In this document: positions 1 through 6,562 of the stretch, piece by piece
How positions within the stretch are numbered: position 1 is the stretch's first letter
Layout of the letters: each line of letters starts with the position of its first letter
Source: an uncultured Actinomyces sp.
GTDB lineage: Bacteria > Actinomycetota > Actinomycetes > Actinomycetales > Actinomycetaceae
Direction: 5' to 3'
Assembly (NCBI GenBank): GCA_915069725.1
Contig: CAJZFF010000085.1
Span: 1 to 7,037, forward strand
DNA length: 7,037 nucleotides
Position numbers and translations under genes: made by a program
The notes under the pieces: generated by a model
What the model was told of the DNA's origin: nothing
What the model saw: only the letters and a program-made list of their open reading frames with translations
Database searches by the model: none

Positions 1-1
1 G

Positions 2-1039
2 GCTCTGCGAGCCCGTCAGGTGCCCGTGGCCGGGATCATCGCCCGCCACCAGGCGGCCCTCTCGCCTCAGGAGGTGGGCCTGCCGCCCATGCCGATGCGC
101 TCCTCCCACCTGCCGCGCACCGCCCTGTACGAGTCCTGGAACCGTCTGGGGCTGCCGCGAGCCGAGTCCATCCTGCCCGGCGCCCAGCTCATCCACGCCA
201 CGACCTGGGCGCTGCCCCCCACCTCGCTGCCGCTGGTCGTCACCGTGCACGATCTTGCCTTCCTGCGCTCACCCGAGCATTTCACCGCACGCGGCAACGC
301 CTACTTCAGCCGCTGCCTGGAGCGCGTCATCGCTGAGGCCAGCGCCATCATCGTCCCCTCCCAGGCCACCGCTGACGACTGCATCGCGGCGGGGATCGAT
401 GCCGCCCGTCTATACGTCATTCCCCACGGGGTACGCACCCGCACCGTCACCGACGAGCAGGTCGAGGGTTTCCGTGCCGCCCGGGGCCTCACGCGCGACT
501 ACATCCTGTGGACGGGTACCCGTGAGCCCCGCAAGAACCTGTTGGGGCTGCTGCGCGCCTTCGCCCTCCTCATCGAGGAGCACGACGACGCCGGCGGCCT
601 CGACCTGGTCCTCGTCGGTCCGGCCGGGTGGGGCGACGACGCCGTCGAGCGCGAGCTGCTGACCCGCCTGGGTGATCGGGTCCACGTCACCGGCAGGCTC
701 GACGACGATGAGCTGGCTGCCGCCTACAGCGGCGCCCGCGCCTTCTGCTTCCCCTCCATCTGGGAGGGCTTCGGCCTGCCGGTCCTGGAGGCCATGGCCT
801 ATGGGGCCCCGGTGGTCACCAGCGCCGGGACCTGCATGGCCGAGGTGTGCGGACAGGCCGGCCTGCTGGCCGACCCCACCTCGCCGCGTGAGATCGCCGG
901 CCTGCTCGCCCGGGCTATTGGAGCGGAGCACGACGAGCTGGCCGAGGCCGGACGCGAGCGCGCCCGGACCTTCACCTGGGAGGCCTGCGCCGCCGCGCAC
1001 ACGGAGGTCTATCACGCCCTCATCGGGGGTGCGGTGTGA
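2..1039 (+). CDS. GT4-family glycosyltransferase, 5' end cut by window edge
   Basis: Retaining GT-B glycosyltransferase that moves a sugar from a nucleotide donor to a lipid-linked or growing glycan in the cytoplasm. The frame is open to the left edge (A-L-R-A-R-Q-V precede the GTG at 20), so that GTG is not the real start; GT4 enzymes normally begin with another few dozen residues holding the first Rossmann strand, which lie outside the window. Numbering from the GTG at 20, the N-terminal domain strand VVTVHDLAF is at 73-81 and IPHGV at 134-138. The donor-binding C-terminal domain holds GTREPRKN at 166-173, LVLVGPAGWG at 197-205 and the EX7E element E249-GFGLPVL-E257. These are hallmarks of mannosyl/rhamnosyl-type GT4 enzymes. 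The gene ends in a 4-bp GTGA overlap with the next gene, so the two are probably translationally coupled. Family is firm; donor and acceptor cannot be read from sequence. Confidence 0.93.
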   Translation, partial: ALRARQVPVAGIIARHQAALSPQEVGLPPMPMRSSHLPRTALYESWNRLGLPRAESILPGAQLIHATTWALPPTSLPLVVTVHDLAFLRSPEHFTARGNAYFSRCLERVIAEASAIIVPSQATADDCIAAGIDAARLYVIPHGVRTRTVTDEQVEGFRAARGLTRDYILWTGTREPRKNLLGLLRAFALLIEEHDDAGGLDLVLVGPAGWGDDAVERELLTRLGDRVHVTGRLDDDELAAAYSGARAFCFPSIWEGFGLPVLEAMAYGAPVVTSAGTCMAEVCGQAGLLADPTSPREIAGLLARAIGAEHDELAEAGRERARTFTWEACAAAHTEVYHALIGGAV

Positions 1040-2046
1040 CCCAGCCCGTCAGGCGCCCCTCAGCCCGCGTCGTCATCGTCAACTGGCGCCAGGCCGAGCT
1101 GACGATCCGGGCGGCCCGCTCCATCCGTGAGCAGCTGGGAGGCGAGGACGTACTCGTCATCGTGGACAACGCCTCCGGTGACGGCTCGGCCGAGAGACTT
1201 CGCCGAGAGGAACTCACGGTGGTCGAGTCGAGCGAGAACCGGGGCTTCGGAGCCGGCGTCAACCTCGGGGCCCGAGGCATGGTCGAGGAGGTCCTCGTCC
1301 TGCTCAACAATGACGCGGTGGCCGAGCCCGGCTTCCTCAAGGCGCTCCTGGCCCCCCTGGGCGACCCACCGTCCGCTGCGGCTCCGGCCGCGACCACAGC
1401 GCGGATCCTACTGGCCGGACGCTGGAAGCCGGCCGCCCCGGGGCAGCAAGACGCCCTCGTCTCCCCTCGCACCGGGCGGTGGACCCGCCTCGATGAGGAG
1501 GCCGCTGCCCGCGGCGAGGGGGAGGTCCTGGTCAACTCCACGGGCAACCTGGTGGACGCCTCCGGCAACGGCTACGACCGGGACTGGCTGGTGCCCGCCG
1601 AGCGGGAGCACTCCCCCAGTGAGGTCTTCGGCCTGTGCGGAGGCGCCTGCGCGATTCGGCGTGAGGCGTGGCAGGCCCTGAGAGGCTTTCGCGAGGACCT
1701 GTTCATGTACTACGAGGACACGGACCTGTCCTGGCGCCTGCGTGAGCGCGGTTGGCGAGTCCTCTACGTGCGCGAAGCCGTGGCGCGCCACGATCACGCC
1801 TCCTCCTCAGGCACGGGCTCACCGATGTTCATCCAGGTCAACGTCCGCAACCGGATCCTGACGGCAGCTGCCCACAGTCCGGCCCCGGTGGTGATGCAGG
1901 CACTGGCCCGTACGCTGGTGCGCTCCCTGCGGGGACCGCAGCGCGGCCCGGTGCTGAGGGGACTGGCTCAGGCTCTCGCCGGCCTGCCCCGCGAGCTGTA
2001 TCGGCGTGCCAGGAGCCGCGCACGCGGTTCGGCGAGAAGTTGTTGA
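1036..2046 (+). CDS. GT2-family glycosyltransferase, rhamnosyltransferase-like (WbbL type)
   Basis: Inverting GT-A glycosyltransferase of 336 residues, probably adding a deoxysugar to a polyprenyl-linked glycan on the inner face of the membrane. Seen: opening strand VVIVNW at 12-17, VIVDNASGDGS at 41-51 (nucleotide-binding Asp), SENRGFGAGVN at 66-76, and LLNNDAVAEPGF at 89-100, where NND takes the place of the DXD metal motif. CGGACAIRREAW at 201-212 is followed by MYYEDTDLSWRLRERGW at 224-240, the acceptor/catalytic-base region typical of rhamnosyltransferases such as WbbL. H252 and H254 follow, as in that group. The tail from about 297 is Arg-rich and may contact the membrane. GTG start at 1036 overlaps the previous stop, which fixes the start well. 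Rhamnose as donor is inferred from subfamily resemblance; other GT2 specificities look alike. Confidence 0.92.
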   Translation: MTQPVRRPSARVVIVNWRQAELTIRAARSIREQLGGEDVLVIVDNASGDGSAERLRREELTVVESSENRGFGAGVNLGARGMVEEVLVLLNNDAVAEPGFLKALLAPLGDPPSAAAPAATTARILLAGRWKPAAPGQQDALVSPRTGRWTRLDEEAAARGEGEVLVNSTGNLVDASGNGYDRDWLVPAEREHSPSEVFGLCGGACAIRREAWQALRGFREDLFMYYEDTDLSWRLRERGWRVLYVREAVARHDHASSSGTGSPMFIQVNVRNRILTAAAHSPAPVVMQALARTLVRSLRGPQRGPVLRGLAQALAGLPRELYRRARSRARGSARSC

Positions 2047-2182
2047 TTGTGGCAAGCGCCTACGTCAGTAGCACCCCACTCGATACAGTGACGGGGCTGA
2101 AACCTTGTCAGAAGCCCCGGGCGGTTCGGTAACATCGCCAAGCATGATGCGCCCCTGACCAGATCAAGGAGGATCCTCGACA
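2047..2182 (+). promoter_or_regulatory. 136-bp intergenic gap with possible promoter and hairpin
   Basis: This gap separates the first two glycosyltransferase genes from the third. A TTGTCA (2105-2110) resembles a -35 box and TAACAT (2130-2135) a weak -10 box, but the 19-nt spacer is longer than usual. GGGGCT (2093-2098) can pair with AGCCCC (2113-2118), a 6-bp stem whose 14-nt loop contains the TTGTCA. No T-run follows, so it is not a convincing intrinsic terminator. The gap may give the third gene its own transcription start; this rests on motif matching by eye only. Confidence 0.3.
2166..2173 (+). promoter_or_regulatory. Strong Shine-Dalgarno site for the second GT2 gene
   Basis: AAGGAGGA lies 9 nt before the ATG at 2183. 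It is a near-perfect match to the anti-Shine-Dalgarno sequence and settles the start of this gene. It is the strongest ribosome binding site in the window. Confidence 0.85.
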
Positions 2183-3259
2183 ATGGCTGGACACGCCGCA
2201 CAATCCCCCCGAGTCACCGTAGTGACCCGGACCCGTAACCGTCCCGTGCTGCTGACGCGCGCACTCCAGTCGGTTGGGGCGCAGTCCTTCCAGGACCTCG
2301 AGCTCGTCATCGTCAATGACGCCGGAAGCACCGAGGCGGTGGACAGCGCTTTGAAGAGCGCTCCCGAGTGGCTCAAGGAGCGCACCCGGGTGGTCACCAA
2401 CGAGACCTCTCACGGGCGCGAGGCCGCCCTGGAGGACGGTCTGGCCGTCTCCTCCTGCGAGTTCTTCGCGATCCATGACGACGACGACTCCTGGGAGCCC
2501 GGCTTCCTGGCCGCCTGCGTGGCCCACCTCGATGAGCACCCCGAGCACGGTGCCGTGGCGACGCGCTGCGACTTGATCTCCGAGACGGTCTCAGAGGAGG
2601 GCATGACCGAGGTCAACCGGGGGATTCTGGCACCGGACAGGGAGAGCTGGACCCTCATCGACACGATGGTGGCCAACTACGTGCCGCCGATCTCCCAGCT
2701 CATCCGCCGCGAGGTGGCCGACCGCATCGGCCACTGGGACGGCACCCTGCTGACCCAGGCCGACTGGGACTTCAACCTCCGCCTGCTGGCGACCTCCCCG
2801 GTCGGCTTCATCGACGGCGAGCCGCTGGCCCACTGGCACCACCGCGACTCCACCGACGAGTCGGTGGGCAACTCCGTCGTCGTCGACGCCGTCCACCACC
2901 GCACCGACAACCTCGCCATCCGGGACCGCTACGCCCGTCTGTCAGTGAACTGCACCGGGACCGAGGCCTCCGCCCCGCAGGGCGTGACAGCCGCTTCCGA
3001 GAACCTGGGACTCCTGCTCGTCTCGGCGGAGTACTACCACCGGATCCAGAAGAGGCTGGAGCAGCAGGACAAGGAGATCGCGCACCTCCAGAGGGCCATG
3101 CGCGACCTGCGCTTCACCATCGGAGACCTGCATGACACGATGCGCCAGGTCCTTATGCACGCCTATGAGATCAACCTGAAGGTCGACCATGTGGAGGCCA
3201 CGGCCAAGCCCTTCTTCCGCACTGTGGCCCAAGGGGTCAAGAAGATGCAGAGACGCTGA
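2183..3259 (+). CDS. GT2-family glycosyltransferase with C-terminal coiled coil
   Basis: Protein of 358 residues: a GT-A glycosyltransferase (about 1-255) followed by an extension. Seen in the catalytic part: VTVVTRTRNRP at 11-21, LVIVNDAGS at 41-49 (UDP/dTDP-binding Asp), HGREAALEDGL at 78-88, and the metal site IHDDDDSWEPGF at 97-108 with four consecutive Asp. WDFNLRLL at 195-202 and HWHHRD at 217-222 complete the domain; the acidic D194/D196 region is where a catalytic base would sit. From about 283 to 340 the chain is charged and heptad-like (RIQKRLEQQDKEIAHLQRAM, then further leucine/isoleucine-spaced segments to V337), predicting a coiled coil. The last 15 or so residues are basic with an FF pair, a possible peripheral membrane contact. 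It probably elongates the same glycan as its neighbours, and the coiled coil could mediate oligomerisation or partner binding. Sugar specificity unknown. ATG start is backed by a strong Shine-Dalgarno site. Confidence 0.92.
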   Translation: MAGHAAQSPRVTVVTRTRNRPVLLTRALQSVGAQSFQDLELVIVNDAGSTEAVDSALKSAPEWLKERTRVVTNETSHGREAALEDGLAVSSCEFFAIHDDDDSWEPGFLAACVAHLDEHPEHGAVATRCDLISETVSEEGMTEVNRGILAPDRESWTLIDTMVANYVPPISQLIRREVADRIGHWDGTLLTQADWDFNLRLLATSPVGFIDGEPLAHWHHRDSTDESVGNSVVVDAVHHRTDNLAIRDRYARLSVNCTGTEASAPQGVTAASENLGLLLVSAEYYHRIQKRLEQQDKEIAHLQRAMRDLRFTIGDLHDTMRQVLMHAYEINLKVDHVEATAKPFFRTVAQGVKKMQRR

Positions 3260-3267
3260 GTAGCGTC
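3252..3267. terminator. Hairpin across stop codon between convergent genes
   Basis: GACGCT (3252-3257) and AGCGTC (3262-3267) form a perfect 6-bp stem with a GAGT loop. The stem contains the first base of the TGA stop (3257-3259) of the coiled-coil GT2 gene and lies 20 bp beyond the stop of the converging ATPase gene. No T-run follows on the plus strand; on the minus strand the downstream bases are mildly T-rich. It may act as a shared bidirectional terminator or as an mRNA 3'-end stabiliser, but a 6-bp stem is marginal. Confidence 0.4.
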
Positions 3268-3286
3268 ACCGACCGCCCGCCGAGCC

Positions 3287-4588
3287 TCAGTCGTCCTTGG
3301 TGTGCTTCACCATGGGGCGAGGCGGGTCAATCCGCTCATAGTGGGCTCCCAGGGCCACCAGACCCCCGGACTCCATGCGCGGCCCGGGGATGATGTCGAA
3401 GGCCGTGGCCTTCTGATAGGCGTCGATGACGCTGGAGAGCTGCCAGGGCTGGATGGAGGCGGAGATGAGGTAGGCGCCGGGTCGCAGCATCATCGCGGGG
3501 ATCGAGATGTCCACGGTCCCCTCTCCCGGCTCAATCCTCTGAGGCTGGAAGCCGTCGTCGAGACCATGAAGCCCCCAGGCGAAGATGCCCTCACGGGTGT
3601 CGATGGAGCAGCCGAAGACGGGCTTCTCGATCGTCTCCTCGCAGCGGTAGTGCAGGCGAATGGTGGCCTCGTCCCCGGTGCGCATGGAGGTCGCCGGCCG
3701 GCCCGTGCGGTCCAGCAGCTCGATGCGGCGGATCTGGGCCTCACCACTGCCGAAGCGGGTGCCTTGGCCCTCCTTGACCTTCTTGGCTCCGTGGGTGACG
3801 TCGGAGTACTTGTCGATGACCTCGGGGGCCGGGCCGACCTCCTTGAGCCGGCCGTGATCGAGCCAGGCGACCTCATCGCAGAAGGTGCGCATCTGCTCCA
3901 GGCCGTGGGAGACGACGACGACGGTGCGGCCGTCCTCGCGGAACTCGGCGAACTTGTCCATGCACCGCTCCTGGAACTCCATGTCGCCGACGGCCAGGAC
4001 CTCGTCGACCAGGAGGATCTCCGGCTCGACGTGAATGGACACCGAGAAGCCGAGACGCACGTACATGCCCGAGGAGTAGTTTTTCACCGGCTGATCGATG
4101 AACTCACCCACCCCGGAGAAGTCGACGATGTCATCGAACTTGGCCTCGATCTCCTTGCGGCTCATCCCCAGGATGGCGCCGTTGAGGAAGATGTTCTCCC
4201 TCCCGGAGAGCTCGGGGTGGAAGCCCGAGCCGACCTCCAGCATGGCGGCCATACGCCCCCGGGCGGTGATGGAGCCCGAGTCGGGAGCCAGGATCTTGGC
4301 GATGCACTTGAGCAGCGTGGACTTGCCCGATCCGTTGTGCCCCATGAGCCCGAAGGTCTTGCCCTCGGGGATGTCGAAGGTGATGTCCTTGAGCGCCCAG
4401 AAGTCCTCGTAGACACCGCGGCCACGCTGCAGGATGGCGCCCTTGAGGGACTGGTTGCGGTGGTGATAGATCCTGAAACGCTTGGAGACGTCCTCAATGC
4501 GCACGGCCGGCACGGCTGAGGATCCTGCCGAGGAGCGCTGCGCTGACGACGTGAGCGATGATGCGGACGATCCGGTTGATGCGGCCAT
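3287..4588 (-). CDS. wzt: ABC polysaccharide exporter ATPase with Wzt-type C-terminal domain
   Basis: ATPase subunit of 433 residues driving export of a lipid-linked polysaccharide across the plasma membrane, the partner of the permease just upstream. Seen: conserved AVRIEDVSKRFRIYH at 28-42, Walker A GHNGSGKST at 83-91, the family-typical MLEVGSGFHPELSGREN at 116-132, signature YSSGM at 171-175, Walker B ILLVDE at 191-196, D-loop AVGD at 199-202 and switch His228 in VVSHG. This is the TagH/Wzt/RfbE group. From about 280 to 420 lies a beta-rich domain with GSGEAQIRRIELLD at 280-293, PVFGCSID at 323-330 and RPGAYLIS at 369-376, matching the Wzt C-terminal glycan-binding domain. In E. coli O9a that domain reads the chain-end modification. 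Residues 1-26 are Ser/Ala-rich and not part of the conserved fold, so GTG at 4513 (V26) is an alternative start. The stop faces the convergent GT2 gene. Confidence 0.94.
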   Translation of the reverse strand: MAASTGSSASSLTSSAQRSSAGSSAVPAVRIEDVSKRFRIYHHRNQSLKGAILQRGRGVYEDFWALKDITFDIPEGKTFGLMGHNGSGKSTLLKCIAKILAPDSGSITARGRMAAMLEVGSGFHPELSGRENIFLNGAILGMSRKEIEAKFDDIVDFSGVGEFIDQPVKNYSSGMYVRLGFSVSIHVEPEILLVDEVLAVGDMEFQERCMDKFAEFREDGRTVVVVSHGLEQMRTFCDEVAWLDHGRLKEVGPAPEVIDKYSDVTHGAKKVKEGQGTRFGSGEAQIRRIELLDRTGRPATSMRTGDEATIRLHYRCEETIEKPVFGCSIDTREGIFAWGLHGLDDGFQPQRIEPGEGTVDISIPAMMLRPGAYLISASIQPWQLSSVIDAYQKATAFDIIPGPRMESGGLVALGAHYERIDPPRPMVKHTKDD

Positions 4589-4596
4589 CTGGCGTA

Positions 4597-5463
4597 TCAG
4601 AGCTCCTCAACGATGCTCGCCGAGTGCCGGCGGAAGAAGGCCAGGCCCAGCGTGAGCATGACAACCGCCCAGCCCAGACAGGCCAGAGAAACGGGCAGTG
4701 ACGGCAGGGCGAAGTCGTACAGGCAGGATCGGAAGGCCTCGAGGTAGGTCTCGGCGGGGTTGAGACGCAAAATCGTGGTCAGCGGGATTGGCTCTCCGTT
4801 GATCTGCCAGCCCTTGTCGAACAGGTCGTTCTGGACCTTGTTAACCATGGTCAGGGGGAAGACGACCCCGGAGGCGTACATCCAGATCTGGTTGAAGATC
4901 TCCCACAGGTGGCCCAGGTCCCGGAAGTAGACGGTGGCGATGGACAGCATGAGTCCCAGTCCGACGGCGAACATCCCCACCAGTACGGTGACGACGAGCA
5001 GTGCCGGAATCATCGCCAGGACTCCCGGCCCTCCCAAGATCATGGCGATGATGACCAGCACAAGCAGCTCGAAGGCGAAGTCCACGGCCAGCGACAGGAC
5101 CGCGGAGTAGATGAGGACCTGGCGGGGGAAGTAGACCTTGGTGAGGAGCCCCGAGTTGTTCACGAGGGCGTTCATGGAGGACATGATCCCGCTGGAGAAG
5201 AAGGTCCAGCTGAGCACCCCGATGCCGATCCACAGCGCGAAGGAGTTGATGCCGGAGTTGCGGCCCGGCTCCACGCCTCCGCGGAAGACGACACCGAAGA
5301 TGAGGGCGAAGATGGCGATGGTGGCCAGGGGGTTGATGAAGGACCACAGGCGTCCCAGGGCCGTGCCCTTGAACTCCGAGGAGACCGAGCGCTGAGTCAG
5401 CCGCAGGGTGAGGTCCAGCGTCTGCCGGGCGTCCTCTGAGCGGAGCAGTCGAGAGAGCTTCAT
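4597..5463 (-). CDS. wzm: ABC-2 type polysaccharide export permease (Wzm/TagG-like)
   Basis: Integral membrane subunit, 288 residues, forming with the neighbouring ATPase the channel that exports a polyprenyl-linked glycan. Seen: amphipathic N-terminal segment, then the family-typical FKGTALGRLWSFINPL at 31-46. About six membrane segments follow, near 44-61, 74-95, 116-142, 147-177, 187-206 and 258-277. The conserved VYFRDLGHLWEIFNQIW stretch is at 178-194 and NPAETYLEAFR at 235-245. Length is normal for the family. The reading frame is open upstream to 5793, but that extension overlaps the epimerase gene, is Ser/Pro/Arg-rich and unconserved. ATG at 5463 has a good ribosome binding site (GGAGGTG, 7 nt upstream) and gives the usual N-terminus. 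The gene starts 4 bp after the epimerase stop and ends 8 bp before the ATPase start, so all three are one operon. Confidence 0.95.
   Translation of the reverse strand: MKLSRLLRSEDARQTLDLTLRLTQRSVSSEFKGTALGRLWSFINPLATIAIFALIFGVVFRGGVEPGRNSGINSFALWIGIGVLSWTFFSSGIMSSMNALVNNSGLLTKVYFPRQVLIYSAVLSLAVDFAFELLVLVIIAMILGGPGVLAMIPALLVVTVLVGMFAVGLGLMLSIATVYFRDLGHLWEIFNQIWMYASGVVFPLTMVNKVQNDLFDKGWQINGEPIPLTTILRLNPAETYLEAFRSCLYDFALPSLPVSLACLGWAVVMLTLGLAFFRRHSASIVEEL
4603..4608 (-). promoter_or_regulatory. Possible Shine-Dalgarno site for the ATPase gene, unusually far
   Basis: GAGGAG (minus strand) lies in the last codons of the permease, 14 nt before the ATG at 4588, which is longer than the usual 5-10 nt. 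A weaker AGGA (4523-4526) sits 9 nt before the GTG at 4513. The choice of ATPase start is therefore open, with the ATG at 4588 kept because it gives the tighter gene junction. Confidence 0.45.
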
Positions 5464-5467
5464 AGGC

Positions 5468-6562
5468 TCACACCTCCGTCGCAGTGACGCTGGGCGCTGA
5501 TGGAACCGCCTCCTGCTGGGCGTCGATCCAGTCGCACAGCCGGTTGATGCCCTCGGTGACACCGACCCTCGGCTCCCAGTCCAGTGCCTGGCGGGCGCGC
5601 GCGGTGTCCGCCCAGGCAGCGCGCACATCGCCGTCACGGAACTGGCCGGTGACGTGCGGGGCGGGTGCTCCGTAGTGCTCGGCGATGGCCTGAGCGACCT
5701 GCATGATGGTGGTCCGCTCCCCCAGGCCGATGTCATAGGGCACGGCGGCAGCCGGCGAGTGCAGGACGCCGGCCACGATGGCGGAGGCGACATCGTCGAT
5801 GAAGACGAAGTCCCTCACGATCTGGCCATCCTCGTAGACCGGAATGGACTGCCCCTGCTTGGCCAGGCGGGCGAAGAGGGAGACGATACCGGTGTAGGGG
5901 TTGATGAGGGACTGACCGGGGCCGTAGACGTTCTGAAGCCGGTAGAGCACCGGGGTGACGCCGAAGGAGCCGCACCAGGAGGTCACGAGGTTCTCCTGAC
6001 AGAACTTGGTGGCGGCGTAGACATTGGCCGGAGAGGCTTTGACCTCGGTGGAGGACTGCACCGAGGGGGTCAGGCCGGCGAAGTCCCACTGACCGGCTTC
6101 GAGCATCGCGTGAGTGCGCTGCCCGGGGTAGGAGGGACGGCCCGCAGCATCGATCCACTTCCCTTCGCCGTAGACGGCCCGGGAGGAGGCCAGGACGATC
6201 TTGTCGGGACGGATCTCGTGGCGCACGAGGGCGTCGAGCATCTGGGTGGTGCCGACGACGTTGACGTTGGCGTGGCGGGAGGCCTCGGTGAGGGACTGGC
6301 CGGTCCCGGTCTCCGCTGCCAGGTGGACGATGGCATCCGGCGCGACCTCGGCCAGGAGCGAGTCCCAGTCCTCGGCGAGCGACACGTCCAGGCGGCGCAG
6401 CTCCACACGCTCATCAAGCTCGGCAGGGCGAGCCTGGGAGGGGTGGATCTGCGGGTGCATGTTGTCCAAGGCCACGACGCGGTCGAAGGCGTCGGCCAGG
6501 TCATGCGAGATCGCGCAGCCGATGAATCCGGCACCACCTGTGACAAGGCAGGTACGGGTCAC
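5468..6562 (-). CDS. NAD-dependent sugar-nucleotide epimerase, dTDP-L-rhamnose 4-epimerase-like
   Basis: Extended short-chain dehydrogenase/reductase of 364 residues acting on a nucleotide sugar in the cytoplasm. Seen: NAD-binding TGGAGFIG at 8-15, LDNMHPQIH at 32-40 after the second strand, HLAAETGTGQS at 80-90, ASSRAVYGEGKW at 125-136 with catalytic Ser, and the catalytic pair Y182/K186 in NVYAATK. Also NVYGPGQSLINPYTG at 211-225, EDGQIVRDFVFIDDVA at 244-259 and a C-terminal substrate cap. The D-N-x-x-P-Q-x-H segment, G-x-G-Q-S and G-E-G-x-W/Y spacing are what I recall of dTDP-L-rhamnose 4-epimerases (product dTDP-6-deoxy-L-talose), but a UDP-sugar 4-epimerase or dehydratase is not excluded. 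The open frame extends to 6700; GTG at 6562 is chosen because the Rossmann strand starts directly after it and AAGGGAG lies 6 nt upstream. The permease follows 4 bp after the stop, so supply and export of the sugar are co-expressed. Confidence 0.9.
   Translation of the reverse strand: MTRTCLVTGGAGFIGCAISHDLADAFDRVVALDNMHPQIHPSQARPAELDERVELRRLDVSLAEDWDSLLAEVAPDAIVHLAAETGTGQSLTEASRHANVNVVGTTQMLDALVRHEIRPDKIVLASSRAVYGEGKWIDAAGRPSYPGQRTHAMLEAGQWDFAGLTPSVQSSTEVKASPANVYAATKFCQENLVTSWCGSFGVTPVLYRLQNVYGPGQSLINPYTGIVSLFARLAKQGQSIPVYEDGQIVRDFVFIDDVASAIVAGVLHSPAAAVPYDIGLGERTTIMQVAQAIAEHYGAPAPHVTGQFRDGDVRAAWADTARARQALDWEPRVGVTEGINRLCDWIDAQQEAVPSAPSVTATEV
5471..5477 (-). promoter_or_regulatory. Shine-Dalgarno site fixing the permease start
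   Basis: GGAGGTG on the minus strand ends 7 nt before the ATG at 5463. It immediately precedes and touches the TGA of the epimerase gene (5468-5470), so ribosomes ending the epimerase can reinitiate on the permease. It argues against the much longer open frame reaching 5793. Confidence 0.8.

Noticed and set aside
20..22. GTG as the start of the first glycosyltransferase
   Set aside because: The frame is open to the window edge, no Shine-Dalgarno site precedes the GTG, and starting there would remove the first strand of the GT-B N-terminal domain.
410..1015. 201-codon minus-strand open frame opposite the GT4 gene
   Set aside because: Gly/Ala/Val-rich mirror frame with no domain and no ribosome binding site, while the plus strand encodes clear GT4 motifs.
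2144..2158. Tiny leader frame (Met-Met-Arg-Pro-stop) before the third glycosyltransferase
   Set aside because: Four codons with no ribosome binding site; expected by chance and without attenuation features such as repeated codons of one amino acid.
3302..4519. A 405-codon open frame on the plus strand, opposite the exporter ATPase gene
   Set aside because: It starts with a GTG lacking a Shine-Dalgarno site, is rich in Asp/Gly/Leu/Val as expected for the mirror of a GC3-biased gene, and shows no domain. The opposite strand holds all ABC ATPase motifs.
5464..5793. N-terminal extension of the permease frame by 110 codons
   Set aside because: It lies entirely over the C-terminal part of the epimerase gene, reads as low-complexity Ser/Pro/Arg, and the ATG at 5463 has a good ribosome binding site and the normal family N-terminus.
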